DNA from: Anthonomus grandis grandis
Lineage: Eukaryota > Arthropoda > Insecta > Coleoptera > Curculionidae
Length of the DNA stretch: 64,000 nt
Assembly: GCF_022605725.1 (NCBI RefSeq)
Contig: NC_065557.1
Location: 23,687,256-23,751,255, forward strand
Direction: 5' to 3'
How positions within the stretch are numbered: the stretch's first letter is position 1; every line of letters begins with the position of its first letter. Shown piece by piece: positions 33,413-45,189 of the stretch. Made by a program: the position numbers and the translations under genes. A model generated the notes under the pieces. That model worked only from the letters and a program-made list of their open reading frames with translations, did not search any database and had not been told where the DNA came from.

Positions 33413-35394
33413 ATATATTTACTTTGTTATTTCATGTGCTATGTGACAAGATCAATCAGTGTTTTCCTAAAAAGAGGCTTAAAATGAAAAATAGAAAACC
33501 ATGGGTCACAGCAGGCCTCAGAACTTCAGCTAAAAACCTCCGTTTTTTGGCTAAGCTGTGCAAGTTTACAACTAATGCAAACATTATTCTTTATCATCAG
33601 AAATATCGTAGTCTATATAGAAAGACGATAAAAACAGCTAAGGTTAAATATTATAGTGACCGCTTGAATATGTCCTCAAATGGGCAGAGAGAATGTTGGT
33701 CAATTATAAATGACTTCAGGCATTCTCACAAGAAAGTTTCAGAACCAGAAGTAAGACCAAATAGTTTAAATGATTATTACTGTAATATTCCTCATTTATT
33801 GCTCAAGGATGTGAATACTAATATTGATCCTTTGCATTATATTCAACAAGTGTCAGTTCAAAATTCTTTTTTCTTTTATCCTGTTAGCCTTACTGATGTT
33901 AGAGATGCAATTAGAAGCTTTTAAAACCATAAATCAGCTGGAGCTGATGGAATATCATCAAAATTACTACTCCTTTTGCCTGACTCAGCATTGAATGCCT
34001 TAGCTTCTGCCATAAACAATTCCTTTCATAATGTCATCTTTCCAGCATGTTTGAAGGAGGCAGTGGTTATCCCTCTTTATAAGGGTGGAGATGTGAGTGA
34101 GCCTTGTAATTTCCGTCCAATTTCTATATTGTCTACCCTCTCCAAGATAGTTGAAAAACTTGCAAAAATCAGAATTTTATCTTTTTTGCAACATAATTGC
34201 ATTTTATCTGCGAATCAGTTTGGATTTCAAACGGGAAAAGGGACTCATGACGCTGTTTTCAGCTTTTTGGAGAGTGTCTATGTGTCCTTAAATTCTGGAC
34301 AGTCCGCGGCGGCAGTGTTTTGCGATTTATCCAAGGCATTTGATTGTGTAGATCATGGAATACTGCTGTCTAAGCTCAATAATTATGGCTTTAGAGGTGT
34401 GGCATTGCAATGGCTGGAATCCTATCTGTCTAATCGTACCCAAAGAGTTACAGTATCTGGATGTTTATCCGATTCCAGATCCCTTAAAACTGGAGTACCT
34501 CAGGGTCCAGTGTTAGGACCACTATTATTTTTGCTCTATGTAAATGATTTGGGTTCATTAAAACTGCAGGGCAAAGTGGTTCAGTTTGCTGATGATACCA
34601 CCATTTTATGGAATCATAGAGATTCTGATAATGTTAGAGCCCAGGTTTTTAAGTTTTTTAAGATTTTATCGGAGTGGTGTGCTGCAAACAGGCTTGTATT
34701 TAATGTGGGCAAAACCTTTATTATGGGATTTAAGTGTGACGTTCAAGGCCTTATGTTTAGTGAAAACTCCCCCTTGCAAAACAAAGAAAGCTGTAAGTTC
34801 CTTGGTATTACCATTGATGGTCGCCTTCGCTTCGAAGATCATATCCTAAATCTTGCATCAAAATTATCCTCTGGATGCTTTGCAGTAAGAATGGCGGGGC
34901 ATGAGCTGGGAGGGGTAGTTGCACGTTCAGTGTACTTTTCTCTTATTGAGTCCCACCTTCGTTATGGCTTGCCTTTTTGGGGTTTAAGCAACAAGGGATT
35001 ATTAAACATAATTTTTGTGATTCAAAAAAAGGCAGTTAGATACCTATGTTCCGCTGGGTTAAGAGATTCTTGTAAACCTCTCTTTATATCTCAAAAAATC
35101 CTAACTCTTTTTTCTCTTTTTATCTTAGAAACAGCTACTCTTATTCATAAATGTCCTAAACCTCCCTCTAACACTGGTCATATGACTCGCCAGGTTAACG
35201 ATTTTCCCTTACCAATCCCTACATCCTCCCTCACCAAGAACTCACTTATATAGCTTAGCAAAAAAATTTACAACCATGTTCCTCTATGTGTCAGACAAAT
35301 TTTAGAAGTTAAGAGATTCAAAAAGGAATTAAAATCACTTTTATTATCCAGGGCATATTATAGCCTTGACGATTTTTTTAATGATACCTTTTAA
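33413..35394 (+). pseudogene. LINE ORF2 (CR1/Jockey-like reverse transcriptase), two nonsense codons
   Basis: One continuous frame. Upstream linker: PKKRLKMKNRKPWVTAGLR (33463-33525). TAA at 33922-33924 replaces an expected sense codon in SF-NHKSAGADGI. The RT then reads ACLKEAVVIPLYKGG, NFRPISILSTLSKIVEK, NQFGFQTGKGTHDAVFSF, AVFCDLSKAFDCVDH (first catalytic Asp), KTGVPQGPVLGPLLFLLYVN and FADDTTILW (catalytic Asp pair). After TAG at 35251-35253 the same frame continues with LSKKIYNHVPLCVRQILEVK and ends DDFFNDTF at 35394. RT copies the element RNA at the chromosomal nick. Only two stops and no frameshift in about 2 kb mark a fairly young copy. Confidence 0.92.
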
Positions 35395-35709
35395 CCTGTG
35401 CTCTGACATCATTTTAGTCTTTTAGTTTTGTTTCCTGTTAAATAATTTAATTTACTTCTTCTAAATTCTGTTTTATTGACAGCTTTACTTATTTTTTAAT
35501 GAAATTTATCAAAAAGATGCTTTTTTTTTCTCAATCTGTTTTGTTATGATTAATTTTGGTAATGTGTGTAAATGTTATGGTAAAGTGTTTTAGATGTTAT
35601 GTTTGTTTGAAATTTTAAATTTAAAGTAAATTTGGAATTTTTTAGTTTTTAGGATGCTTGTTCACAAGATTTTGTTGTCTTACGTAATATAGCACATTTT
35701 CTTTCTTTC

Positions 35710-35712
<3 letters not shown>

Positions 35713-35754
<42 letters not shown>
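35713..35754. repeat. (TA)n microsatellite
   Basis: Twenty-one TA units at the 3' end of the LINE, probably its tail or its target. Confidence 0.9.
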
Positions 35755-35755
<1 letters not shown>

Positions 35756-37550
35756 GTGTTTTATTTTTTTTATTTTTTTTTTTTGCTTAAGAAAGTTATT
35801 AAGGGTGGATCGTTTTGAAATGAAAGCACTATATATATATAATACAGCGTAAAATTCTCTACGGTGTAAGCAAATAGTTAGCGAAAATGTCTAGAAATAA
35901 TGAATATTTTATTTACGCCAAACTTTGGTATTTTAAATGAATACTTTTAGTGTCGTACCTACATCATTTTAAAATTCTTACATTTTTTATAATAGATCAT
36001 CAAAAAAAAATACAAGCAATTTAGAAGTTAAAATGTGTGGTAACAAACAGTACATTTAGTTCAAGCAAATTATTTATTTTTTTAAGTAAAGAATGTGTAC
36101 CGTTATTTGCGAGAAAAAAGAGTGTCTTCAAATTTTTTGCAAAAATCTTTGCAGTCTTATAACTTTGTATGTGTATTTATTTCACTTATATTTTTTGCGA
36201 AACCTACCTAATAGGTACAAAAAAATACTGCAATACCTTACATTTTTAAGGCGTTTAAAAAGCAGGCGATTTATTGCTGTTAAAATTGTTAGTTTGACGC
36301 GTGCAATTTTTCAATTTTAGTTAAAACAGTGAGTTAATAAAATGGTGTATACGCTAGCCAAAAGAATAGAAATAATTTTCCTTTATGGAGCTCAAGATCG
36401 GTGTGCTCGCAGAACCGTGAGAGCATTTAATGAAAGGTATCAAGATAAAAACGTGAGCCATAAATACGTATTAGAATTGATACGAAAATTTGAAGAGACG
36501 GGATCGATTTGCAATAAGAAAAAATATGAAAATAGAGTTGTCGATGAAGCATGCCAAGTTGAAGTACTAGGACAATTTGCTATGGATCCAACTTTGTCTA
36601 TACCAAAGGCCGCAAAACTAACAAATATTTCCACTGGTTCCGTACATAAAGTTAAAAAAAAAATAAGTTCTTTCCTTATAAAGTTCATATTCTTCATGAA
36701 CTCGGAGAAGATGATTTTGATAGGAGAATTCAATTTTGTGAAGTGATGTGCCAGCGAATTGACGAAGATCCCCATTTATTGAAGAACATTTGCTTCAGTG
36801 ACGAATCGACCTTTTTTTAAAATGGCCTGGTGAACAGACATAACTGTAGATACTGGGATAATGAAAATCCGCATGTTTTTTGGGAAGGCCATATCCAATA
36901 TCCCCAAAAAATTAATGTTTGGGCACGAATTTATGGGAATGAAATAATCGGGCTACTTTTTTTGGAAGAAAATTTAAATTGGCGAAATTTATTTAAACCT
37001 TTTAGAAAATGCAATATACCCTTCCATCATTTAATCTATGGAAAATCAAGTAGATCAACATGGTGCTATATTATTGAATGAAAATAATATACATTTTCAG
37101 CAGGATGGGCTCCCGCGCACTACACTTTGGTAGTTCGAGAGTGGCTTGATGAAAATTTTCGAGAAGAGTGGATTGGCAGACGTGGTGCAATCGAATGGCC
37201 TGCGCGGTCTCCGGACCTAACCCCACTAGACTTTTTTCTTTGAGGCTACTTAAAAAGCAAAGTTTATAAAACCCCACCTGAGAGTATTGAGAATTAACAA
37301 AATAGAATATTTCAAGAATGCAGAGAAATTAGCGGGCAGACCCTTGCCAATATTCGTAAGAAGTTTGAAAATAGGCTTTTTTATTGTCTTGCTAATAACG
37401 GCGTGCATTTTGAACATTTAATAAAATAAATTTGTTAAACTAATTAAATTTGTTTTTCTACCCTACCGAATTACACTTTAATTGCTTCTTGGTTAATCAA
37501 TTTTTTTTACAACCATTGATAGCATAATGAATGCCCTTTAAAATAATGTA
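35755..37550. mobile_element. Rearranged, truncated copy of E1
   Basis: At 35787-35832 is an E1 terminal repeat (AAAGTTATTAAGGGTGGATC ... GAAAGCACT), but pointing the wrong way for the copy that follows. From about 35847 the E1 arm resumes at CAGCGTAAAATTC, with about 30 bp missing compared with 22042-24339, then reads through transposase in the opposite orientation to E1. Homology stops near 37550; the right terminal repeat is absent. So this copy lost one end and has the other inverted. Confidence 0.85.
36342..37427 (+). pseudogene. Mariner-like transposase, second E1 copy, degraded
   Basis: Starts ATG at 36342 with the same N-terminal region as the E1 protein (VYTLAKRIEIIFLYGAQDRC). The frame shifts at the ten-A run near 36655, exactly where E1 has its stop. 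Later pieces are FCEVMCQRIDEDPHLLKN, a poly-T slip near 36815, NRHNCRYWDNENPHVF, then frameshifts. QQDG, AIEWPARSPDLTPLDFFL and ARFEH-like tail homology are recognisable in shifting frames up to TAA near 37427. Not functional; useful for aligning with E1. Confidence 0.88.
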
Positions 37551-39108
37551 TACAGTTAAACAGTTAGTGGTGATAAACTGGAAAAAATCGGTTTAAGTAT
37601 GGAACACCTAAGTGAATACGTGCGAGACTATCAAATACTTAAGTGGAATGGAATCAACATGTAAATTGCAGACTATGCAATAAGGACCATACAAGTATCC
37701 GACATATAGTTTACGTTTGTGAAGTCCTGTGCCCGAAGAAGTGCGTCTGACCGGGATAAGATGTGGTCTCTATAGCAAAGTTTACCATAACAATTACGAA
37801 TAAGATTTAAGAATTTGAATGCTAAGTGGGCAGCCAAAAACAGAATCTCAATTTCTGTGATAGCCTTGGACTGAATAAGATCCGCAGCCTTTTTAAATTT
37901 ATCTGCAATGACCAAAAAAATAAAATTAAAAAGTAGCCTTTTCTTCTCGTTTAGTTATATAAGTTACATAGGTAATTTCTATGCTCCCTACAGCCCTCCC
38001 AATTTTCTCTCTATTTCTCAGTAACATTAAATATCTCAAATTAGAAGTAATTCAGAAAATTTTCTTAATACATGCAGTTTTTTTTTGGAGCATGAGCATC
38101 AAAAATTGTTAATACCAATGTTGTGAATAAAATATTTCGTCAAAAGGGATTTCTCGTATGTTAATAAGAAAGTCAGTTTTTAAAATCCCTGTATGTATAA
38201 AAACGGGCTCTAAGTTAAAATGCTAAAATCTAAGATACATCTGACTAAATAATGACGAGAATGATAAAGACTAATAATTTAATACCGTCACTCCCATTAA
38301 ACCTCTGTGAGTAGATTCTGTGACTGATTGCGTTGATTGAGATTATGACCCCCATTATTCAATTAACGCTGATTGCTTGAGATTTATTGTCTTTAATATG
38401 GATGAGAAGCTTTTTTAATATGGTTGCAACCTACATTTAACATATTAAAATCCCAAATATATCTGTTATAAAAGTTAATTAATATATTTATTAAAATTAT
38501 TGAAAAGTTATCCATAAATATAAAAATTTTAGCACTGTGTTAATACATATTTACTCATAATTTATTAAACTATCACAAAGTATTTGGTGCAAATTTATAA
38601 AAATTCCTTATATATATCTACACTCGCACCACAGTGTTAGAGATTGTCCATCTGAACCTAAATAAATGATAGCCTGAAATATGAATAGACTTATCACTCA
38701 CTCAGGACGTACAGTCAACAAAATTGAAAATGTCCCTCGTTCCGTGGCTCTTTACCCATTTACACGTAATTTAAGCACAATTTGGCTACACTGTATGAAT
38801 GAAGAAAGTATAGCGGCATTTTTCGAAAATAAGTAACGGGGGCTGATGCGGGGGCAGCTTATGCGATCGATCCCAATATAACATTGTGTGTAAGGTACCA
38901 TTGTAAATTTTAAGATCTATTTTTAAGGAGCGTTTTTCCATATTAATTGGCGGCACGGGGATGCAGGTAAAATGTATAAGGTGGTAATTATAAATAAATT
39001 TGATGGTAAGTAGTATTGTACTGTCTTTTGTGTTTATAAGTGCCTCGAGTCTATTTACGTGTTTAATTTTTTTTTTTTTTTACGTGTTTTATGTAATATT
39101 TTTTCATA
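37551..39108. other. Non-coding or unassigned region
   Basis: Around 37650-37915 the base composition is closer to coding, and a minus-strand frame of 80 codons is open, but it has no motif I recognise. 38600-38900 is GC-richer than its surroundings and may be an upstream part of the Tc1-like element that follows. No terminal repeat was found. Confidence 0.4.
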
Positions 39109-41325
39109 ATGCCAAGATTGCCTGGACAGAGGGAGAGTATCATGGAAATTCGTACTAGAATTATTGTTATGCATGAGATGGGTGCCACCTTACGAGAAAT
39201 AGCAATAGCTACGGATCTTTCAGTAAGTTTTTTTTTGTATGCATTTCGTTTAAATTTTTTGTTAGGTAAAATCTATTTAAACTAAACTATGAAATTTGTC
39301 AAGAATCTTCAAAAATTCTCTTTAACTTTCATTAAAAAAAAAAAGGTTTGTTTTTATACAGAACCAACTTTTTTTGATATCCCGAAATAAGCTAATAAAT
39401 TTAATAGATCAAAAACGAAAATTATTATCTCATCGTCCCGGGAATCTATTCAAATAGGAGTGATTAATAATTTTTTCATTAAATTTTTTATTTAGAAAAA
39501 TAGGTGAAAATTACATATCTTAAGTTTAATTTATCGATAGATATCTAAAAAAGTTATAAAACTGACCTATATTTTTTAACAAAGAAAAATATACATGTTA
39601 TTGGGTCTATCAAAAAAAAAATGTTTTTGTTTTATTTTTAAAGTAAATCATTTTATATATGATTGATTGTTTTTTTTGAGGTAGTATTTTTTAAATCCAA
39701 GCAAACCTTATACAGGGTGAGTTTTTTAAAGTGTTGCAACGCGATATCTTGAAAACATTCAAGTTTTTTCTAAATATTTAAAAAACGAAGGTATAGTTTT
39801 TTTTTAGATAATAAATAAATTTAATGCAGTACCATACCGTAAAAAAAGTATTAATGGGTTTAAAGGTTTCTCAAAAACGGTAGTCGAATGGAGTATAGAT
39901 TGGCGATATTTTGAATTTTAAATTTAATATCTGACTCACTACTGCACCAGTTGAGGGTTAAGGGGAGTGGCCCTATTAAAAAATGTTTATTAAAATAATA
40001 TTTAGTCCAAAACGCACCATGAGCCAATCCACTACCTATTTACCGCATTATTTGTATCCATCTAGTATATTTTTATATCCGTATTATTATTATACCTGTG
40101 AATGGGTTTTTTTATGCCAAATTTAAGCTTTACCTCGTTAATTATATTTATTCGATTTAGTAATATGATACATTATGTATATGCATTTTACGATATTAGA
40201 CTGAGCATTGACATAAGCGAGCTTTGACATAGGTAATTTATGAAAAAGAAGAGAAGAGTTCTATCGCCTGCTTTTATTATAATTTAAAATAATTTTGTCT
40301 CTTCGCGCCGATTGTTATTTTTAAATATGAAGGTTTTATAAAAGTCATAGCAAACATTTTAATCTGAAATATTTTCACTTTGAAAACTTTCTCAATATTT
40401 TCGCTTTATTTGCTTCTCACCATATATTTAAAAAAGTTGTTATAGAAATATATTTTGACGTAACGCTCTGAATGTTTTAAAAAAACGTCAACAAATAATA
40501 TAAAATTATATTATTGTTAAGAGACGCTGTTTATGCTTTTTTAATACCTACTTTATTAACTTATTCATAATAATAAAATATTTACTGCTATTTTTATCTA
40601 TACCTATACATATAGGTCACCCCTTTGCTAAACTGTTGTCACTAACCTAATAGTATAACAGATATCTATTTAATTAATTAATACTAATTACTGCATTTGC
40701 TTTTAAACAGCTCAAACAAGTTAGACGCTGGATCCAACGTCAAGAGGCAGAAGGGCATGTAGAAACCAGACAACATTCTGGAAGGCAACCTGTATTTACC
40801 GAAAAAACGTTTTTTTCGGACATAAGGTCCCATCAATTAGTGTACGAGACCTACAAGTATCAGATATGATTCCCATTATGTCCAAGAAACTGAAAAAAGC
40901 GGGAGAATAACATTGTCATTATCGGGTTGGATGACCCAAAATGGACCCGGAATGCTAGTAACCATGCCACCCCAAATGAATTCCGCGGACTACGTGGACA
41001 TTTTGGAAAATTCTTTTCTGCATTCATACAGAATATTATATACGGCTGGACCAATATCCTTTATGCACGATAATTGTCCAATTCATACCTCCCGTATAGC
41101 GAGAACCCCGACTTAAACCCCATCGAAAATTTGTGGGCTAAAATGGTGAATTTTTGGGATACTTTTAATCAAGGCCAAATTAGATCGAAGGAAACGTTAC
41201 TAGTCCACGCTCAAAGAGTTTGGGAATCTTTCAGAGGGAGACCCGATTTTAGTAATTACGCGGGATTAATGCGGAAAAGGCTGCAACAATGCATTGACGC
41301 AAATGGTTTTTATACCAAATATTAA
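39109..41325 (+). pseudogene. Tc1-like transposase with a 1.49-kb intron and an internal deletion
   Basis: Exon 1 starts ATG at 39109: PRLPGQRESIMEIRTRIIVM, then HEMGATLREIAIATDLS, ending at donor GTAAGT (39223). Exon 2 begins after TTTTAAACAG at 40711 with LKQVRRWIQRQEAEGHVETR and SGRQPVFTE; the junction completes one helix-turn-helix in phase. After about 40810 a large block is missing. Coding resumes in another frame with RYDSHYVQETEKSGRITLSL, GWMTQNGPGML and FMHDNCPIHTSRI (second acidic residue). It shifts again to NPDLNPIENLWAKM (third acidic residue) and ends ANGFYTKY at 41325. The first catalytic residue is in the deleted block. I could not find its terminal repeats. Confidence 0.82.
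39713..39800 (+). repeat. Solo mariner-type end inside the Tc1-like intron
   Basis: TACAGGGTGAGTTTTTTAA at 39711 matches the CAGGGTG end class with a TA flank; its partner end is not seen. It suggests that part of this intron is inserted DNA. Confidence 0.45.
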
Positions 41326-43100
41326 TTAAGAAGCCATACCAATACAAAATGCACTCTGTGATATTAGACGTTAATTATTATTAAAAAAAAAAGTGTAAGT
41401 TTCGAAAAAAACACAATACATAGGCTATTTAAAAGTTTAAATAAAAAAGTATTTTTATTGTAGATTTAAATTGTAATTATACTTACTAAAGCTTGTTAGG
41501 AGTAGTGTTGAATGTTATTAATTGTTATTAAGATGTTATACTTAAAGAACTGTAATTTGTCATTAAATAGGAAATAAAATTTTCGCTTTGAAACTGACCT
41601 TTGATCCATTACTTATACGTTTTATAAGGTTTAAAAAAAAAGTAAATAAAAAAAGATACGGGACTACTACAATTAAAGTTAAGTAATTAAAGTTCTATCA
41701 ATACTTCGCTTCAATAAAAAAAATATAAAAAATAGTTTTTTACCCAAGAAGAAATCACGAGAGTGCCTTATTTACAAACGGAAATATTACTTTATTCATT
41801 ACTTCAGTAAAAAAGTGTGCTTTACTTATGAGAACCACATAGATTTTTTTCTACCTCTTACCAAAACATAGACATAAACAATTTAAAATATGGATTTGCC
41901 GAACAACATTTTGGGTTAATCGAACAAGTGGGGACAATTTTGAACAGTTTTTGTAAAAACAAGGTCCACTTAACTTGATAATGAGTAAAAAAAATTTCAA
42001 TAACGCAAACTAACTTTCTTAATATGCAACTTTTACTATATGAGTATAGGCAATTTTTGGTATATCAACCAACTTCTTTTGACGAGTTCTACACCCTCTA
42101 TTTTTATATAGGTATACTTATAAATAAAATGTGAGGAAAAAAAAAACAAAAATCTTAATTTTTTTCCCATATTATGGTAGTACTTAGTTTTACAGCGCTG
42201 GACAGGGTATTCCAAAATAAGTAGTTTTGGTAGTATCTCAGCTCGTATTACGTTATTAATGCTAGGAGGCGGCGCTAAACATAGCGCGGTATTTTTTATG
42301 AAACCTTTAATGCCTTAAACAGGTTTGAGTTTGCGTTTTTCATTTCCTAGGCACACGATGAAAGAGAAAAATCTCAACATATACAACATATACCTATCGT
42401 TTCTGCTGTAGCACTTAAAGTTTCTATTATTATAATGTTTCCTTTTTTTATGATTACCTATATTTTGGTTTACACATACTGGTTGCTGCCAGAATTAAAA
42501 AAAACTATTATTTTATCATAGAATTACATCTGTTTGTTTACTTATTTTTAAATACACATCATATATTTAAAAATAATAAAAACAAATAGGTATTTTTTTA
42601 AATTATATTATTTTATACAATAACGCACACTTTAAAAGTAAAAAACAATTTAAAATTTGGATTGGTATTTTTATTTAAGTTGCATTTTATTTTTCAAATG
42701 TTGGGTGAGTAATATAAAGTAATACTTTGATAAAAAAAGTTCAAAGAAAACATCGATTAGGATTTTTATGTAATGCATAAAAAAGTAAAAACGATTTTTT
42801 TTTCTATTTATTTTGAGAGCATTTGACAACAAAAATATAGGTTGTGAAAGGTCAAGCAAAAAAATAATAATTTGGAGTTAAGAAATATAGTGTCGCAATA
42901 AAAAAATAACTGAAGGTAATTTCTCAAAAGTGATGAACCAAACAGAATTTTGAAGAGCGCATTTAGTCAACGTATAAAACACTATAGCGCATTGTCCTAA
43001 AAACTTTACATAAGGAAGAAAAACAAACTGATTGATTTTTTTTAATATCAGCTTGCACAGCCACAAAAATATTCGAAACGTCCCATTGCAAAAACCCCAT
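41326..43100. other. Non-coding, AT-rich region
   Basis: Contains a possible lone mariner-type end at 42191-42215 (TACAGCGCTGGACAGGGTAT). No gene supported; the minus-strand frames at 42671 and 42878 have no ATG-supported start or motif. Confidence 0.4.
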
Positions 43101-43102
43101 CT

Positions 43103-43139
43103 ACTGAAAAATGAGTTCCGTCACCCCTGCCTATTTATA
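43103..43139 (-). promoter_or_regulatory. Putative TATA/initiator core promoter, minus strand
   Basis: TATAAATAG (43139-43131) is followed 34 nt later by the arthropod initiator TCAGT (43107-43103), in an unusually GC-rich island (about 43110-43330). No coding sequence in the expected direction can be supported, so the transcript could be non-coding, begin with a long first intron, or the match could be chance. Confidence 0.35.
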
Positions 43140-43864
43140 CACGACTAAACTCGATCGATACTCTACACCCTACCGCCCGCCGTACGCTACCCCTTTCAGT
43201 CAAAAGCCATGTTGCCGAATTGTAAGGCAACGAAGTCCGAGAGCAGATGAGAGGGACATTTTCAAATTTGCCGACTGTACATCTGCCATATGAACGTCGC
43301 TAGCACCAGTTCAATGCGGTGTTTCCACCTTTGCACTCTCACTTGAAATCGACGATTCAGTGCGATCATCATAATTAATCTAATTATATAATTACGCAAT
43401 ACAAATTAACATTTGTAACTGTAAGATATAATTGCGTAACCCATACTACCGATCTCCTAGAATATTAAATGGTTAAGTTAAGCAGAGGAAACGGTTATTT
43501 TATTGACCAACCTCCACAGGACATTACAGTGACGACAAGGAAAATCAGGAAACTAATTGGGAAGATTCTACACACATTTTTAAAAGCTTTTTTTAGTTTG
43601 GCTCTGAAATACTCCTTGATCCATGGCTCTCATCTTCAAGAGCAGCACCCGTAACGGTTTGGAGGGTAGGGGAGGGGGGGACAATTACGAGCCGTACTTT
43701 GTAGGTAGAAGTAAAACAGAACAAAAACCAATCTTCTCCACGACCGAGACACTCTTTGCTTTGCAGTTATCTGGTCCTTAATCCTTAGTCCTAAAAAATT
43801 TCATCCTCGTTCAGACATTTTTAAGTTTCCTTAATTACTGATCATTATTCTCCAATTTGGTTAT

Positions 43865-43982
43865 AAAATATGCAACAACTTACAGATCGATTAGCCAGAT
43901 GGCAGTTGGCAGTTCGCAATTTTACTTTAATTCATGGTAAGTGTAAGGCACATGTTGTCTCTGATACGCTGATATGCAAACT
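43865..43982 (+). pseudogene. Ty3/gypsy RNase H scrap
   Basis: In one frame reads QQLTDRLARWQLAVRNF then TLIHGKCKAHVVSDTLICK, the C-terminal signature of Ty3/gypsy RNase H (LARW ... HGK.H.V.D.L). The frame then decays. 44170-44730 has two open stretches downstream that could be from the same element but show no motif. It is far from, and on the opposite strand to, the integrase remnant at 18990-19640, so it may be a different copy. Confidence 0.65.
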
Positions 43983-45189
43983 CTACAGAAAGGAAAAATC
44001 AGACTATTAAAACTATGCTTAGTATGTATCTTTCTGATAATCATAGGAGGGGGGTATGCTAATTTAGATAAAGTCGGTTGTACTATTCGAATATCCATAC
44101 ATGATACCATAAAACTAGACCCCTATTTCTGTAACTTTGGTAGGCGTATGATTCTTCCGGATGATGTATGATCCTTTCATTTAAGGGATATTCATTCCAC
44201 AGATGGATCAGGATTATTTTGAAAGTAAGTTACAACGTCATACAGAATTGACGGAAAAGATGTTAGACGTCGTTTAGAGGAGGCTGGAAGGAAGAGCGTT
44301 GATAGGTATACTATTTGTTGTCTTCATGTTGAGTACCCAACCAGCTGTTAGAAATGGTCGCATGCCAGTAAATTTTGACGAAATTGCTTCTGAGTAGAAC
44401 GGACTTTTTATTGTCCACATAGTTAATTGTGAAGGTATTTTGGTAGTATATTGGTCTAAAGGGAGATGTATTTATGATTTGAAACAGCCAAAAATAGCAA
44501 CTATTTCGAAGGTTAAAGTATATTACGGTGATTTTTATAAGAAAAGGTTTGTAAAATCATATTTTTCTGTATTAAATTGTACGTTTACCGAGCTGATTGT
44601 ACTATTGGAAGGTGACAATAAAAGTAAATTTATAGGGTGTTTGTTATCCATCGGACGTAAACACTACAGTATATGTATATTTCACACTTATTTCGATAAT
44701 ATGCGCGTTCGAGTCGGATACATCCGATAAATTGTAACTAACTATGAATTTAACCTAGATGTACGAAATTTAGACTAAGATATCTGTTGATAGACTGGCA
44801 GTGATATTTTATCATTTTTGTATTGCAGAGTATTTGTTAAATTTTTTTAAATTAATCAAAATTAAATAAGCAATATTTCAGTATTTTTAAATAAATCAGC
44901 CGGTATATTTTTATGTTAGTAAATTTCCCGTAAAATACCTGGTATTTTTCGTAAGTATGTCCTATACCTAAACTTTTGTATCAGATAAATATAAAAAGCA
45001 TTGTTTTTAAAATCCCTTTACTGATATTTTTTAATGTAGATTTAGACTAAATAGTATTAGTAAGATTATTAATGAATATATTGTTAATATATTTATTAAT
45101 AGTTGTTATTAGACACGTAAAAAAGTAACTAAATAACCTTATTTACCTTAAATACCAAAATCAAAAATTGTAAAATTTTACTATTTTTA
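43983..45189. other. Unassigned region after the gypsy scrap
   Basis: Open plus-strand stretches at 43974-44171 and 44440-44730 lack recognisable motifs. Composition between 44170 and 44760 is mildly coding-like. From 44760 on it is plain AT-rich DNA. Confidence 0.35.

Larger units (their letters stand above)
33413..35754 (+). mobile_element. 5'-truncated LINE with (TA)n tail
   Basis: Begins abruptly next to the right end of E2, midway through ORF2 upstream of the RT, and ends in a (TA)21 run (35713-35754) after about 320 bp of 3' untranslated DNA. The 5' truncation is typical of target-primed reverse transcription. A TA-rich patch also lies at its 5' border, so insertion into a TA repeat is possible and the exact target duplication cannot be read. 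Confidence 0.8.

Noticed and set aside
34586..34849. 87-residue ORF within the LINE
   Set aside because: Alternative-frame shadow of the reverse transcriptase.
35713..35754. TA repeat as a replication origin or attachment site
   Set aside because: Simplest explanation is a LINE tail or target microsatellite.
37673..37915. 80-residue minus-strand ORF
   Set aside because: Possibly decayed coding DNA, but no recognisable family, start context or partner exon.
42878..43066. Protein downstream of the putative promoter at 43103
   Set aside because: The frame starts with TTG, not ATG, and the sequence is ordinary AT-rich DNA.
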